From Metellina segmentata (Eukaryota; Arthropoda; Arachnida; Araneae; Tetragnathidae): a stretch of DNA of 64,000 nt. This document shows, in pieces, positions 35,746 through 47,037 of this stretch. The first letter of the stretch is position 1; every line of letters starts with the position of its first letter. The notes under the pieces were generated by a model. It searched no databases. It saw nothing but the letters and a program-made list of their open reading frames with translations, and was not told where the DNA came from. Location of the stretch: positions 59,429,573 through 59,493,572 of the forward strand of contig OX375873.1 of assembly GCA_947359465.1 (NCBI GenBank). The letters run 5' to 3'. A program made the translations under genes and the position numbers.

Positions 35746-37364
35746 AATAAAAGGCAACGTCAACAACTGAATAAAAATTAATATTTCAACAGGGAAAATA
35801 GCAATGTATACAGCAGTTATAGCAACCAGTTTTAAAAAAAATGGCTATTCGATAAATTTATGTTTAAAATTCTAAGATTATTTATCGTGCACGAGTTGGT
35901 AATGATAAATCACGACACTAAATAACGGTCTCGTTTTACCATACTTAAGGTGTTTATTCCAAAAAGCGTTCAGATGGTATACATAGCAATGTCATTGATG
36001 TCATGTTGCAGTAAATTTAACGACTTGAACACATTTTATTTCTCGACACCACAAAATTCGGGTAGAGTAAAAATATTTTCACAGAACTCTATAGATGTGT
36101 TATAAAGTTATTTATTCAAATTCAAATCATGCTTTGTAACGATATATCGCAATAACTGAAGCGGGATTATAGATTGTTACATTTTTTGTTGCACATTTCG
36201 GAAATACGTTTATGTAGAAAAAGACATAAAACAAGTAGGAAAATAGACCCCATCCACAAAAGTAAACCCATATGTCCTGTAATGCCCTCAGCGCTTAACT
36301 CTATCCAGTATACACACTATTACGTATTCAAAATGCCCGCCTTGGAAATTTGCGGAAGAAGCAATTCTCTTACAATAATCGGATCATGAACTCAACAGTC
36401 CCTCCTGTTTTCTCTAGACCCGGGAAAATCTCTTAACGTCAGCTGTGGCTTCGGCAAAACTTGCTCGAAGCTGTAAGATTAAGAAAGAAATGTGTAAAAA
36501 TCCAACAAAAGAAAAAGTTCAGACGCGCTGAAAGTAATAAAGCAGAGCCTATAAAATGGATTTACGTGAAGGTTAGGAGGCAAAAGTCGCCAATTTAAGG
36601 AACCATCGTTTTTTGCTGCGCCATTGCAGCCCGAGCAGTAACTCCAAACTATCTCACAAACGCTGCTGGGAAAAGCGGCGTTAAAAAACAAACCTGTGGT
36701 ACCATGTTTGGGGTCGATTGTAAAAGTTGTCTTTGAGTTTCCCACTAGGTATTATGACCCTTATCTTTTAAAACTTAGATATAAAGCTTTACGGCTGAAG
36801 GATAAACGTCTTTACTGTTCTCATGAACGCTGCTAAATCATTTAATCTGCGTTTGAAATGAGTTAACTATCACCACTTATAATATATAAATCAAAGTGAA
36901 TAAACTTGTATAATCTGTTTATTCTTCTATTGTAATGCAAGACAATTTATTAATATTGGCGTCTTGCTTTTATTAAATAAAATTGAGTTCTTGCTTTTTT
37001 TAGTAAAATTATTTTTCTTGTTCTATGATTATTAGTTGGTAGGTTTATAGTTGTATTTACGTCGCAGTGGTAGAAAAAATCCATAGAGGAAATATGATAG
37101 TAGAATAATCAATGGTAACTTTTTTTATATGTACATGATCATGTGACCATTTTGTAGTAACTCGTCTACTTTCATCTACCGTGTGGGGATGAACATTCAT
37201 CATCTGATTAATCCATAGGACTGGAGACGACGCGCATCCATTGATTCATCAGCTGATAGGTCTATGCGAGATAACAGTTCCCTTAGGCGATTTCACCATT
37301 TTTGTCGCCACTCTATAGAAATGCGCATTCACATTTCTGCTCTGTCATCAGATGTTGTCCTTAA
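35746..37364. other. Unassigned
   Basis: Positions 36400-36760 are G+C-richer and open on the minus strand for 88 codons (36479-36745), containing an eight-residue Cys/Trp/Ser cluster. The family is unrecognised. The remainder is featureless. Confidence 0.35.
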
Positions 37365-37680
37365 CCAACCGGTTTGGTGGTTAAGGTGTTAGCTTCTGAA
37401 GCGGAAGGTTCCTGGTTCGAATCCGGGTCAGTGCATGGATGTTTGTAAGCGTATGGTGTAGAGGCAGCTGGTGCACCTTAAATCTGTCGAATGTCCTCAA
37501 GTTGGGTTGTTGTGAAAATCTGGAGAGTGGGTGCAAGCTCAGGTGTTGTTCTCGGATTTTTCCCTTAGAGGATTGACCCTGTCCTTCGTCACTAGCCCGT
37601 TGGTTTGCTCTAGTACGACGTTAGTTAAAAATTACCATAAGATGTATTTTGCCATAAGATGTATTTTGCCATAAGATGTA
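37365..37680 (+). mobile_element. tRNA-derived SINE, best-preserved copy
   Basis: The head keeps both RNA polymerase III internal promoter boxes: A box tggttaaggtg (37378-37388) and a perfect B box ggttcgaatcc (37414-37424). The body carries aaatctgtcgaatgtcctca, gtgcaagctcaggtgttgt and tagtacgacgttagtta. It ends in a 17 bp tail repeat ccataagatgtattttg starting at 37635, 37652 and 37669. Short tandem tails are usual for SINEs. The head does not fold as an intact tRNA, so this is not a tRNA gene. Confidence 0.82.
37378..37424 (+). promoter_or_regulatory. RNA polymerase III A and B boxes of SINE
   Basis: Positions 37378-37388 fit the A-box consensus and 37414-37424 match the B-box core GGTTCGAATCC exactly, at tRNA-like spacing. 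Confidence 0.75.
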
Positions 37681-38180
37681 GTCAACAAATACGGCAATAC
37701 GATGCCAAATCGGCGAAACAAGTAAATTTTTCACAAAAAAGAAATATGACTACCAATCGACCTGTTTTTCTCACTTTTGAATCTCTCTCAATAGCAACAA
37801 TCAGTCTACTTGCATTGCACGTCTATGAACACAATGAGTTCCTTGTGACCGTCCGAGATGAATCCAAAAGGATAAGAGGCGACAACACATCTTAATTTTG
37901 AATAATGGTCAGATGATGAGCTGAACACCTGAGCTAGCACTCCACTCTGCAAATGTCCACACAAGTGAGTAAATTTGTAATCACGACAGATTTAGCTTTC
38001 AGCAGCTCCCACGAACACGACGGTCCTAGCTAGGATTGAGTTTGGATCTAGAAACCTCTAAGTTTGCAGTCCGCGACTCTTGGTTGCGATGCTTGTTGGA
38101 TGTGAATTTGCAATTACTTAACTATTATAATTTATGTGGTGTGAAATTAAATATAATTCTTGGTATTTAAGTATATCATA
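37681..38180. other. Unassigned spacer between two SINEs
   Basis: No feature recognised. The 78-codon frame ending at 37895 overlaps the SINE tail and is a by-product. Confidence 0.4.
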
Positions 38181-38446
38181 ATTAACGTCGTACTGGAACA
38201 ACACAAGGACCCATTGACGACGGTCCAGAATCTATCCCCAAAGTGAAATATCCGAGGACAACATTACGTTATTTGGAACCAATTTCAGAAAACGAGGCAG
38301 CAACTGAGCTGGCACCCTACTCACTAAACTTCCATACCACACCAACGTGAGGACATTTGAAGTCACCCTATGATCTTTGTTTGGATTTGAACTCGCAACC
38401 CTCCGGTTGCTAATCCGTTGCTTTTCCAAACGGGTGAACGAGGCCA
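38181..38446 (-). mobile_element. tRNA-derived SINE, inverted relative to 37.4 kb copy
   Basis: On the minus strand the head contains gcgagttcaaatcc (B box, about 38388-38401). It is followed by tcaaatgtcctcacgttggt, gggtgccagctcag, gtcctcggatatttc and the same 3' end agtacgacgttaat as the plus-strand copy. It lies about 500 bp from that copy in opposite orientation. Confidence 0.75.
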
Positions 38447-38704
38447 TTCATGATTTGTTCCAATCACAGAGCTTGTTTTTTTTTTGACAGTTTATTAGTT
38501 TAGAGCTTTTTTGTAGTACTGCTTGTCTTGCTCTTGTAACTTATGTTGTACTAGAGCTGTCCATGTTAAGTAATGTAATTGTAATGTAAATGGTATTTAT
38601 CGCTTAAGTATATAATCTTCAAAACTCCAATAAGGGTATTCTGATCAGTCTATTTGACCATTGCGCGAGCAAACTGAGAGTACTAGGTAGGGCGTGTTTT
38701 ATAA

Positions 38705-39030
38705 ATGTAACTTATTCCAGGGGTAATTTTGATCTGTACCTGTAAAACTCTTTTTTTGTGTGTTTCTATCAAGTTGGTGGTGTCCGTCTTGTCTTTCGGG
38801 TAACTGTGAGAAATATGACCCTTGCATCGTAAAACAAAAGTAGTCATGGTGTTGGATACGTGTTCGATATATGTAACTTTTCCAAGGTTCATTTTTCATC
38901 TGTGTATGTAAACCGTTTATTGTGTATGTGTCCATCAAGTTTATGGTGTCTGTTTTGTCTTTCGGGTAACTGTGACAAATATGACCCTTGCGTCATAAAA
39001 CAAAACTAGTCATGGTATTTGTACAGCAAA
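38705..39030 (+). repeat. 166 bp tandem duplication
   Basis: Unit 1 starts at 38705 (atgtaacttattcc) and unit 2 at 38871 (atgtaacttttcc). Both contain tgtctttcgggtaactgtga and aaatatgacccttgc at the same offset. Several substitutions indicate an old duplication. Confidence 0.9.
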
Positions 39031-41020
39031 CTTAATAAATGCATACACAGTAAAAAAGTGGTCATATGTCTTGTGTTTCATCTGTTCCTATCTATGGAAA
39101 CAGAAAAATAACGTTAATTATTAATGCGGTGTAATATCAGAACATAAGTATGTTTTCTCGCAAAACTATTACATTTTAAAATTGTAATAGTTATTTTCCA
39201 ATGCAATTCATCCAATCAGACAAATACTGAAAGGATTTTGTAAATCATATAGGTATTGCACTTAAATTTTTTGTAACTTGAGAAAATGACTGAGAAAAGT
39301 AAAAGATAAGCTTCATACGAATCCAATTACATTTTAAATTAATGTAGACTAAAAAACATTAATTCCTTTTTCTTAATTTTTACAGAATGATTTTTGATGA
39401 AACAAAGAAAGAGCCCTAACATTAAATTACTTTCGAAGATAGAAATTAGCAAAAATAACCAATTAGAGAATAAAAGAATATGCACAAGGGTGCTTTTTAT
39501 TTCATTAATTATCTTTTTTGTAGAGCCCAGTTTGAGTTTTTTACGAAATTGTAGGAATACAGCAGACATTTTGAATTTGTATGTTCTGCTCTTACGTTTG
39601 AGGATTAATACAGGCATTATCACTAATTAATAAAATCAATCTTTATAACAAAGACGTAGAGAAGGCTACATTACCTATATAGCCACACATTTATTTCAAA
39701 AATAAAATTTAATTAAGTAGCAGAATTAAGATGAATAAATTGCCTTATGAATGTTTCTTCATATATAGCAAAATCTTTCAATGAAAATTCAAATGGCACT
39801 TTGAGATGATATAAATTTATTTTTTTGTGAAGTAATGAAAATTTCATTTCAACTTAGAACCATGTTAAGAGAATCATATTAAAACAAAAATTATTTTGAA
39901 TGAGACTACTTAAAGTTTCTTGGAAGATATGTAATTTTTAATGTAAATAATGTATTTTTATAATTTATTGAGAAAAGCTTGGGGATAAATGTATTTTATA
40001 TTATTGTGAAAAATTCGTTCTCTTAAGCTAGAAGTTTAGAAACAATCACAAGTTCTCAAAGTGTAAAACCTAAAAAGAGGAATTACAATATTTTCCATAA
40101 AATCTGCATACCCTCATTAAACCTTAAGCCTGTAGACAGTTATTGAATCTTATCAACGTAAACACATTGTCAGAAAAAGAATGTTTCTATTCTCTTCCCC
40201 AGACTGTAATCCAATTTTTCAGAGTATGCACAAAATCTAAAAATGACAGCAGCACGTATTAGAGTTGCAACTATAAAATAAACTTTTTTTACAAAGATAG
40301 TTAAAGCTAAATTCTTACAAAAAAATATAAAAATCTAGCAAACTAAGGTACAGTAGCTTACTAGAGAATAACATTTTCCTCAGTTATGTCATTTCAAACT
40401 CTGTAACAACTTAAGTTTTATGTATGAATCTCCAGTTACTAAGTTTTAGGAAATAAAGTTTTTGGAATTTGTTAAAAACCTTATCCTGGTGTATCAAATC
40501 CTCAGACATAAAATATGCCTTATACTGTTATAATAAATAATGAAAAGTTCTTGATGTTTGGCAATGCTCATTTTTGTTCTGCTATTTTTATCTCAGATTC
40601 TTAAATATATACGATACTCCATCAAATCTTTCTAAACAAATTACTTAAGACATTATATTTAACTTGTATGTAATTTACGTAATTATGTGTGATAACTTGG
40701 AGCATTTAGAAAACAATTCGGTATACTTCGAAAATTGAAGAAACTACTTGATAAAGGACATGTTTATTGCAACATTTTGTTAGAAATATTTCAGTTTTAT
40801 CGTAAAATAGTACATTCATATAAAGTATAGATATTGTTACATTTTATGGTGATTGAAAACAATGTCGTTAGCCACATTCCTTAACTTTTTTTAAATATTG
40901 TATAACGAATACAAGCATCTATATGAAGACTTCATCCCTAAAAGTTAAACAAAAATAGTCAGAAATATGGAGTTACATTTCGTATATTTATTAGGGTGGG
41001 CCGAATAACACAAAATTTTT
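39031..41020. other. A+T-rich, nothing recognised
   Basis: Positions 39339-39630 are open on both strands in low-complexity A+T-rich sequence, most likely by chance. The motif ttagggtgggccgaataa at 40991-41008 may be an outer left end of the neighbouring transposon but has no partner on the right. Confidence 0.45.
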
Positions 41021-41171
41021 TAAAGTCGTAATACCGTGGAAAAATTGCAAATTTGGGAGACTAAAAAGGGGTAAAATGTAAATATATATACAAGCGGTTT
41101 TTATCTTTCAGTCGTGCATGTGCTCTGAAGTTTGCCGAAATTTGGAAACATTCACATTTTTACGATAACTA

Positions 41172-41460
41172 GGGGGCTCCGCCCCCTGCTCGCTTACCCT
41201 CGCCAACCGCCGGGGATTGCTGCGCAATCCCATTTGGTTTGCTTCGCAAACCAACACTCCTGTCACAGATGCCATTTGGTTTGCTTCGCAAACCAACATT
41301 ACTTTCACAGAGTGAAACTATCTGAATATTTCGTATTATGCTGATTTCACTTTCCGGTTCATGACGTCACAGCGAGGGCTTCGCTGCGTCTCGCTTACGC
41401 TCGCCGACCCCGGGGATTGCTACGCAATCCGTTTAGTTTGCTTTCTCAAACCAATACTTC
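41172..41460. repeat. Cluster of triloop hairpins (GC-TNC-GC)
   Basis: Five exact hairpins lie in 260 bp: 41172-41186 (6 bp stem, loop TCC), 41213-41231 (8 bp, TGC), 41234-41254 (9 bp, TTC), 41276-41296 (9 bp, TTC) and 41414-41430 (7 bp, TAC). Every loop is closed by GC...GC and reads TNC. A weaker example sits at 41378-41384. The module tcgcttac(c/g)ctcgcc plus ccggggattgct.cgcaatcc occurs twice, so the block was duplicated. It lies just inside the left terminus of the transposon. Confidence 0.9.
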
Positions 41461-41699
41461 TTTCGCAAGTGATTTATTGGTTCCCTGTACAATTTTAAGT
41501 AAACATTGTTAATATCCAAACTTTACGATCTGTACTTTGTCGGTAAACTGTCTTGAGAACAGAGGGAAAAAAGCGAGCCTTTTTCCTCGCCAAATAAAAA
41601 GAAATCGTTTTTATGGCAATTGTTGCTACAATAAATTTGATATCTGGCAAACCCGATAGTCAAAAGTGGAACCCACTACTGCTTTCGGAAGCAGCTATG

Positions 41700-42260
41700 C
41701 GAACTGAAAAATACGAAATTTGTGACACCAACTTTTGATTGCATCGAATTTATTTATGAACCAATTTTAAAAATAATTGTACCGTAAGAAAGAGTATATT
41801 CTGAGGTATACTGCAATATTTTTAAAATTAAAAACTAACAGTAATACTATACAGATATGACCATTTTAGTTTTGTATCGGAAGTTACGATCTGAAAGTTC
41901 CGAAAATTGTATGACCAACTTTTAATTGCATCGATTTTATTTATTAACCAATTTGAAAAATAATTGTACCATAAGAAAGAGTGTAATGTAATGTATTCAG
42001 TGATGTTTTCAAATTTAAAAAGTAATGGCTTTTGCCGTAGACAAAACGGTTTTAACAATAAGTAGCGAAAATATCCAAAGATTCCGAATTTTGTATGACG
42101 AACTTTTGATCGCATCCAATTTAATTATTAACCGATTTCAAAAATAATAGTACTGTAAGAAAGAGTATATTCTGAGGTATACTCCGATATTTTAAAAATT
42201 AAAAACTAATAGTAATTAGATATAGATACGGCAGTTTTAAAAAAAAGTAACAAAAATGTC
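41700..42260 (+). repeat. ~185 bp tandem repeat, about three units
   Basis: The landmark acttttgattgcatc(g/c)aa recurs at 41731, 41918 and 42102 (periods 187 and 184), each followed by ttaaccaatttgaaaaataa-like sequence and gtaagaaagagt. Units are diverged. A separate pair of related segments (41524-41564 and 42541-42580, both with gtacttt.tcgg.aaac.gtct) brackets the array. Confidence 0.85.
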
Positions 42261-42601
42261 CCGATTTTTCCTGAATTTCAAAAAAATATTATCAAGAACC
42301 AAATTTAAATTAAAAAAAAAACTCGACGAGCTGCAAAAATTTACGTTGAGAGGTACTCTTAAAAAAACTCACGACTGAAGACTGAAAATTTGAATGTTTT
42401 TTGCTCACTCGCGGAAGAAATTTCACTTCTTCAACTTTAACACTTAATAAAACCTAAACTAATAGCCGCATCGGAAAAAAATCTTAATAATTATCCAGGG
42501 AATACGATGAAGAACAAAGCATGTTAATTTAATTTTTTTCCGATCAGTACTTTCTCGGGAAACCGTCTAAGAATTGAGCTAAACAACACAGTTTTCAATC
42601 C

Positions 42602-42631
42602 TGCGGCGGCGGCGGCGTTGGCGGCGGCTGT
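42602..42631 (+). repeat. Short GGC-rich trinucleotide run
   Basis: Tandem gcg/ggc units interrupted once by tt, an abrupt G+C-rich patch inside A+T-rich DNA and just upstream of the transposase reading frame. It might be a 5' leader remnant. Confidence 0.7.
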
Positions 42632-42782
42632 AACATTTTTTTAATATAGAAAGATTTTGTATCTCACTTAACTAGTCAATATTTAAATGTAATAGATATA
42701 GTCGAATCTTAATCGAACCAATAATAATTTAGTGAAAATAATGGTTTAAATCGGTAAAGGCCTTCCACTAGCGCAACAGCTG

Positions 42783-44070
42783 TAAATGTTGTCGAAACTG
42801 ACGATGAAGACCAATATCGTTCTTGTAAAGATAGTGATACCGACCCAGATTTTAAAGTGACAAGAAAAGTTTCCTCTAATAATTGGCAGATGAGAATTCA
42901 GCTAAAATCTACTGTATTACTAAGCTATCGTTATGGAGTTTTTCATCGCGCTACCGTTGCAATCGCATCAAGTGTTTTGCACAATATTGGTTTAATTACA
43001 GATTTTAAAGTCTCATGTTATAGACAAAAACAAAATAAAAATAAATGTTAGAGCTTAATTGTGTAGTAAATCTTACGAATTTTCTCTATAAGGTCTCTTT
43101 TTTGGATGGGAGGAAGGATGACACGTTTATGGTAGCTCATCTACCTCATTCGAAAAGGTTCCGTAGAGGGAAAAAAAGAAGAGCATTGCTCACTAATTCA
43201 AGAATCTGGTTCAGTCTACATTCAGTCTACATCGGCCATGTTACTTCAACTTCTGGAAGGTCTGAAGATATTGTCAATTCTATTATTTCTTATCTGTGTG
43301 GATTTGGTATTTTTCTTGAAAAATTAGTTGTCATAGCATATGATGGCATTGCTATTAATGCAGGTTGGACTAAAGGTCTGATTCGCCGAATCGAAGTACA
43401 TTCGGGAAACCGTTACAATGGGCAGTTTGCCTTTTCCATTTCAATGAACTACCATTCCGTCATATATTTCAATACCTAGACGGTAATTCAGCGGGACCGA
43501 AATCTTTCAGAGGGCCAATTAGTGAAAAGCTACATGGCTGCGAAAAACGTCAATGATTGGCTTCAAGAGTATCATGTAAGAGTATCATAAGCTGTCAGAT
43601 CCGCACAATAGACAAAAGTGTACAAAGTAAGGATCAGCTATATCTACTCGATATTTCCATGGCAAAAAAGTCGGGAAACTGTAAAGAGGATTTGGCTGTA
43701 CGAGATTCTGGTCCCTTGTCTCACTCGAGGTGGTTGGCCACAGCAAATCGAACACTCCAATTGTACTTAAGAGAAGAAAGTCCCACACCTGAACTTCACA
43801 AAATAAATACTGAAGAATACAAGTATTTCTTGAAGTCATACATTCCCAATGTGGTTTAGTATTAAAACAACTAAATACTTTAAAGATGAACCAAAACTTG
43901 TGTACCAATCAATACAATCTTCGAGGTACCTGAAGATTTACGTAATATTGTCGACCCTGTGTCTAGGGATAGTTTTATCAGAACGAATCTGTTGTCAAGG
44001 TCAATAATGCCTAATTTTGCCCATAAATCAAATTTTAAAGTACCTTCTGCTAAGAATGAGTGAAAACGGA
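42783..44070 (+). pseudogene. Transposase-like protein of unnamed family, broken
   Basis: Successive frames give a coherent protein. An acidic start (VETDDEDQYRSCKDSDTDPD) is followed by a helical region (YGVFHRATVAIASSVLHNIG), then SFLDGRKDDTFMVAH and VYIGHVTSTSG. Next come KLVVIAYDGIAINAGW, FNELPFRHIFQYLDG with GPKSFRGPI, then SHSRWLATANRTLQLYL, and a C-terminal VPEDLRNIVDPVSRDSFIR. The Asp in FLDGRKD and the Asp in AYDG, spaced as in DDE-type nucleases, are candidate catalytic residues; that is inference. Frame breaks occur near 43050, 43430, 43550 and 43920. I recall this block order from arthropod and cnidarian proteins annotated only as uncharacterised. It lies centrally between the long inverted termini, so transposase is the natural reading. 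Confidence 0.65.
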
Positions 44071-44580
44071 GATATTCTATTGTTCAACATGATTTTCTTA
44101 GACATACGACTCTTCACACCAAAAATTATTTTTTTTTTCTATAAAAGAAAATATGTTCATAAATATTACTAATAGTCTAAAATAATTTGTTTTAAACATT
44201 TAAACTTGTATTCCATAAAGAAAACCAAAAAAAAAAAACGACAACATGTAAGTTTCTAGTACTTTTACCTTTATCTGTAAAATGTTTTCAGAATTTCATT
44301 ACCTTTGAAGGCAATGCACGACCGTAAGATGTTGATAAATTTATGTAATATTTAAATATTATTATTTTCTGTGGTTCGAATTCAAAAGAATTTGAACTAT
44401 TACACTCGGGAGGAGGCTAATTCAAAAATGTTATAAATTATCGTAAAAATGTGACTTTTTCCAAATATTCCCTAAATTTTAGAGCACATGCGCGACCGGA
44501 AGATATAAACCGATTTTATTTCTTTTTTACCCCCTTTTAGTGTCCCAAATTCTTATATTTTCCCCGGTATTACGACTTTA

Positions 44581-45410
44581 GTCAATTACTAAGTGCAATA
44601 AGCAACTCAGTCAACCGCATTTGACCTTTAGACTACGGCCTCTACATTAGCTGTACCTTGAAAGTTATACGAATCGCACCAAGACAGAATTAAACTAAGG
44701 CCGGTACAGCAGCTATACCTTGAAAATTATAAGAACCGTGCAAAAGAAAGAAACGCTCCAGTTATATCTAAAGCCGTAGTCTAAAGGTTAAGCTCAGAGG
44801 CAAAATTGATGGATCAATCCTTCAACGGTTGTTTTTTTTTTCTTTGTATATCCGTTTGATATTTTCGCCCATATACAAATAATAATATGAACTTTCATCC
44901 TACATATTTCGGTGAATTGTCAATAGACTAATTATCTATTTTTGGCGCATTGAATAAGTATGCATCGCTGAATTTAATAAATTTGTTAACTTTGACGTGC
45001 TAAGAATGTATTTAAAAATTACTACTAAGATGTCTTTGACAAGTTAAAAAGAAAAATCTCCCTCAAGGGCTGTATAGGTTCATTGACTGGACGTTCATTC
45101 CCTAGGATTCTTTTTATTTGATCGGTATGACTATTTAAACACAAAAGATGGGTACAAGCAACATGTATCTTGTCAAAAACCTACTGACATTTTTAAGCCA
45201 GATATTACACTATATGCAATGAAAGGTACTGTTAAAGATAATATTTGAGAGAGAATACTCATCACTTCCTCTTCATGTGTCATGGGGAGTGATGTATTTC
45301 TGTATTATAGCAGGTGAGGGGAAAGCAAACCATCAAATTTAGAGTACCAAACAGTTAGACACCGTCAAAATTAAATGCATCGTTAAAACATCGCCTATAA
45401 CTTTTCAAAA
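44581..45410. other. Unassigned; small inverted repeat
   Basis: Positions 44625-44639 (cctttagactacggc) recur inverted at 44773-44787. Between them agctgtaccttgaaagttat occurs twice in diverged form (about 44650 and 44712). No gene was seen; it might be a MITE remnant. Confidence 0.45.
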
Positions 45411-45920
45411 AACGTTTCTTTAAAACATTGATAGACATGCACGCACCTTGTAGTTACTCTCAACTGAGATAAGGATTTGCTAGAAATAATTTCTGTTACA
45501 ATTTTTCTATTATACCTATGTATGTTAATATATGTATTTTTCTTTTAAAGATTAGAATCCTTTAATAAGGCGTAACTGACCTTCAATTATTGTCATCAGT
45601 GAGGATAATCAATTAAAGGGATCAGTGCACAAAAAACTTTAAAAATTTTGATAATTTTTCGATAAACGAAGTCTTTCTAAAACATTGATTGACATGCACG
45701 CATCTTGTAAGTTCTCTCAACTGAGATAGAGATTTGCTAGAAATAATTTCTGTTACAATTTTTCTATTATACCTATGTATGTTAATATGTGTATTTTTCT
45801 TTTAAAGATTAGAATCCTATGATAAGGCGTAACTGACTTCCAATTATTGTCATCAGTGAGGATAATCAATTATAGGAATCAGTGCACACAAAACTTTAAA
45901 AATTTCGATAATGTTTTATA
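45411..45920 (+). repeat. 257 bp tandem duplication
   Basis: Units at about 45411-45667 and 45668-45920 are nearly identical. Both contain aaaacattgat.gacatgca, tgctagaaataatttctg and cagtgaggataatcaatta at constant offset 257. Only a handful of substitutions and small indels separate them, so the duplication is fairly recent. Confidence 0.92.
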
Positions 45921-46520
45921 AATTTAAATAAATGTTTGGGCAATTAAGCATAAAATTACATATTATTTAAAGAGATACGCTGAGTAGAAGTATTTTAAAT
46001 ACTTTTTTCAAAAATATGCCTGTACGTACCTGAAGTAAGGTCAATTTTGTTGCAAACTTCAATATCTCAAAATTTGTATTTTTTCCACAAAAGGAACATT
46101 TTTTCAAAATCTATTTAAGCAAATATAAAATAAATTGTTTTACAAGCGTAACATCCTATAACATATTTTAACCACAGGCATTTTGTTCCATATGGTCAAA
46201 AGAAGAAAAAAAAAACTTTTTTTACTTCACTGAGTTAAAATGTTTAAAAGTGACTTGAAAACCAGTAAAAAGAATTCAAATCAATAAAAATAAACAATTC
46301 CGAGAAAATGTTCCTAAAAATTTGACCATTACAACATTACGGAGATTGGACTGCACCGGTCTCCTTAACGAAACATGTTTGTAATTGTAAATAATATTAT
46401 CCCAGTTTGTATATTTAGATCAAGGTTTGATTAGAAAGATTTTTAAAGGTCATTGCATACATATCTGACAAATAAACATCGATCGGTGAAAACAAAACAA
46501 AAAGGAATGCTACTACGTAC
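45921..46520. other. A+T-rich, nothing recognised
   Basis: Plus-strand frames near 46453-46829 are shadows of the minus-strand stretch described next, or chance. Confidence 0.4.
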
Positions 46521-46724
46521 CATCTCAATTAGGGTGCTCTCTTCAACACTCATGATCTCCTATTTCAAGGTAAACTCTTCCGATAATTTACCCCAAAGGC
46601 TGTTCACAACGTTGATGAGATCCGAAGCAATAGCATTAGCGAAATGGGGCACTGCTTCCCTGATTCCCTCTTTTTTGCCCTTACTTTCCGAAACATTTGT
46701 GAAGTAAATCGACGTGTATTTCCG
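46521..46724 (-). pseudogene. Unassigned exon-like stretch with one stop
   Basis: On the minus strand the sequence is open for 54 codons (46563-46724), including GKKEGIREAVPHFANAIASD and NVVNSLWGKLSEEFTLK. It meets a TAG (46560-46562) and continues 13 codons in frame (EIMSVEESTLIEM) to a possible splice donor GTACGT at 46515-46520. The balanced amino-acid use and helical, charged pattern differ from chance frames in this window. I do not recognise the family. It could be a decayed exon or a retrocopied piece; the upstream end has no clear acceptor. Confidence 0.35.
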
Positions 46725-47037
46725 CTACGGGTTTGGCGGGAAGTTACTGCTCTGTGCTTTGTTGGAGGGCAAATACGGCAAAACGGTTTGAATGTAAGCC
46801 TTTATAGGTGGGCGATTTTCACTCTATAGAGAAGACTTCTGTCCTCCAATGTATTTCTTATGGCTAAGAAATATTTCATTCAAGATGTAATTCGAATCAT
46901 AGGTCGCGATCTCGTTCACAATCGGGTAGGAAAGTACGACTGTTGATGGACAAACACAAATAAAACTTAACATAAAAAGCTATATTTTTCTTTCTACAAA
47001 AACTATATTAAGTGTTTATTTTTATGGGGATTGAAAG
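46725..47037. other. Nothing recognised
   Basis: No repeats or conserved frames were seen. Confidence 0.4.

Larger units (their letters stand above)
41021..44580 (+). mobile_element. 3.56 kb DNA transposon with ~145 bp inverted termini
   Basis: The left terminus (41021-41168) and the reverse complement of the right terminus (44439-44580) align along their length. They share taaagtcgtaatacc, aatttggga.actaaaa, gcatgtgctct and tcacatttttacgataa. The outermost bases on both sides are TA next to aagtcgtaat, compatible with a TA target duplication. The interior holds, in order, a hairpin cluster, a 185 bp tandem repeat, a GGC run and a broken transposase reading left to right. An extra sub-terminal copy of part of the right end lies at about 44275-44345. 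The superfamily is not named here: the transposase resembles arthropod proteins I remember only as uncharacterised. Confidence 0.85.

Noticed and set aside
37365..37440. Functional tRNA gene
   Set aside because: A and B boxes are present, but the segment does not form proper acceptor and anticodon stems, and it continues into a SINE body shared with other copies.
39339..39630. Overlapping frames on both strands as a gene
   Set aside because: Low-complexity A+T-rich composition on both strands, with no motif.
41172..41460. CRISPR-like or bacterial terminator array
   Set aside because: Spacing is irregular, stems differ, there are no spacers between identical repeats, and the context is a eukaryotic transposon.
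43585..43908. 107-codon minus-strand frame
   Set aside because: It is antisense to the clear SHSRWLATANR-containing plus-strand transposase block.
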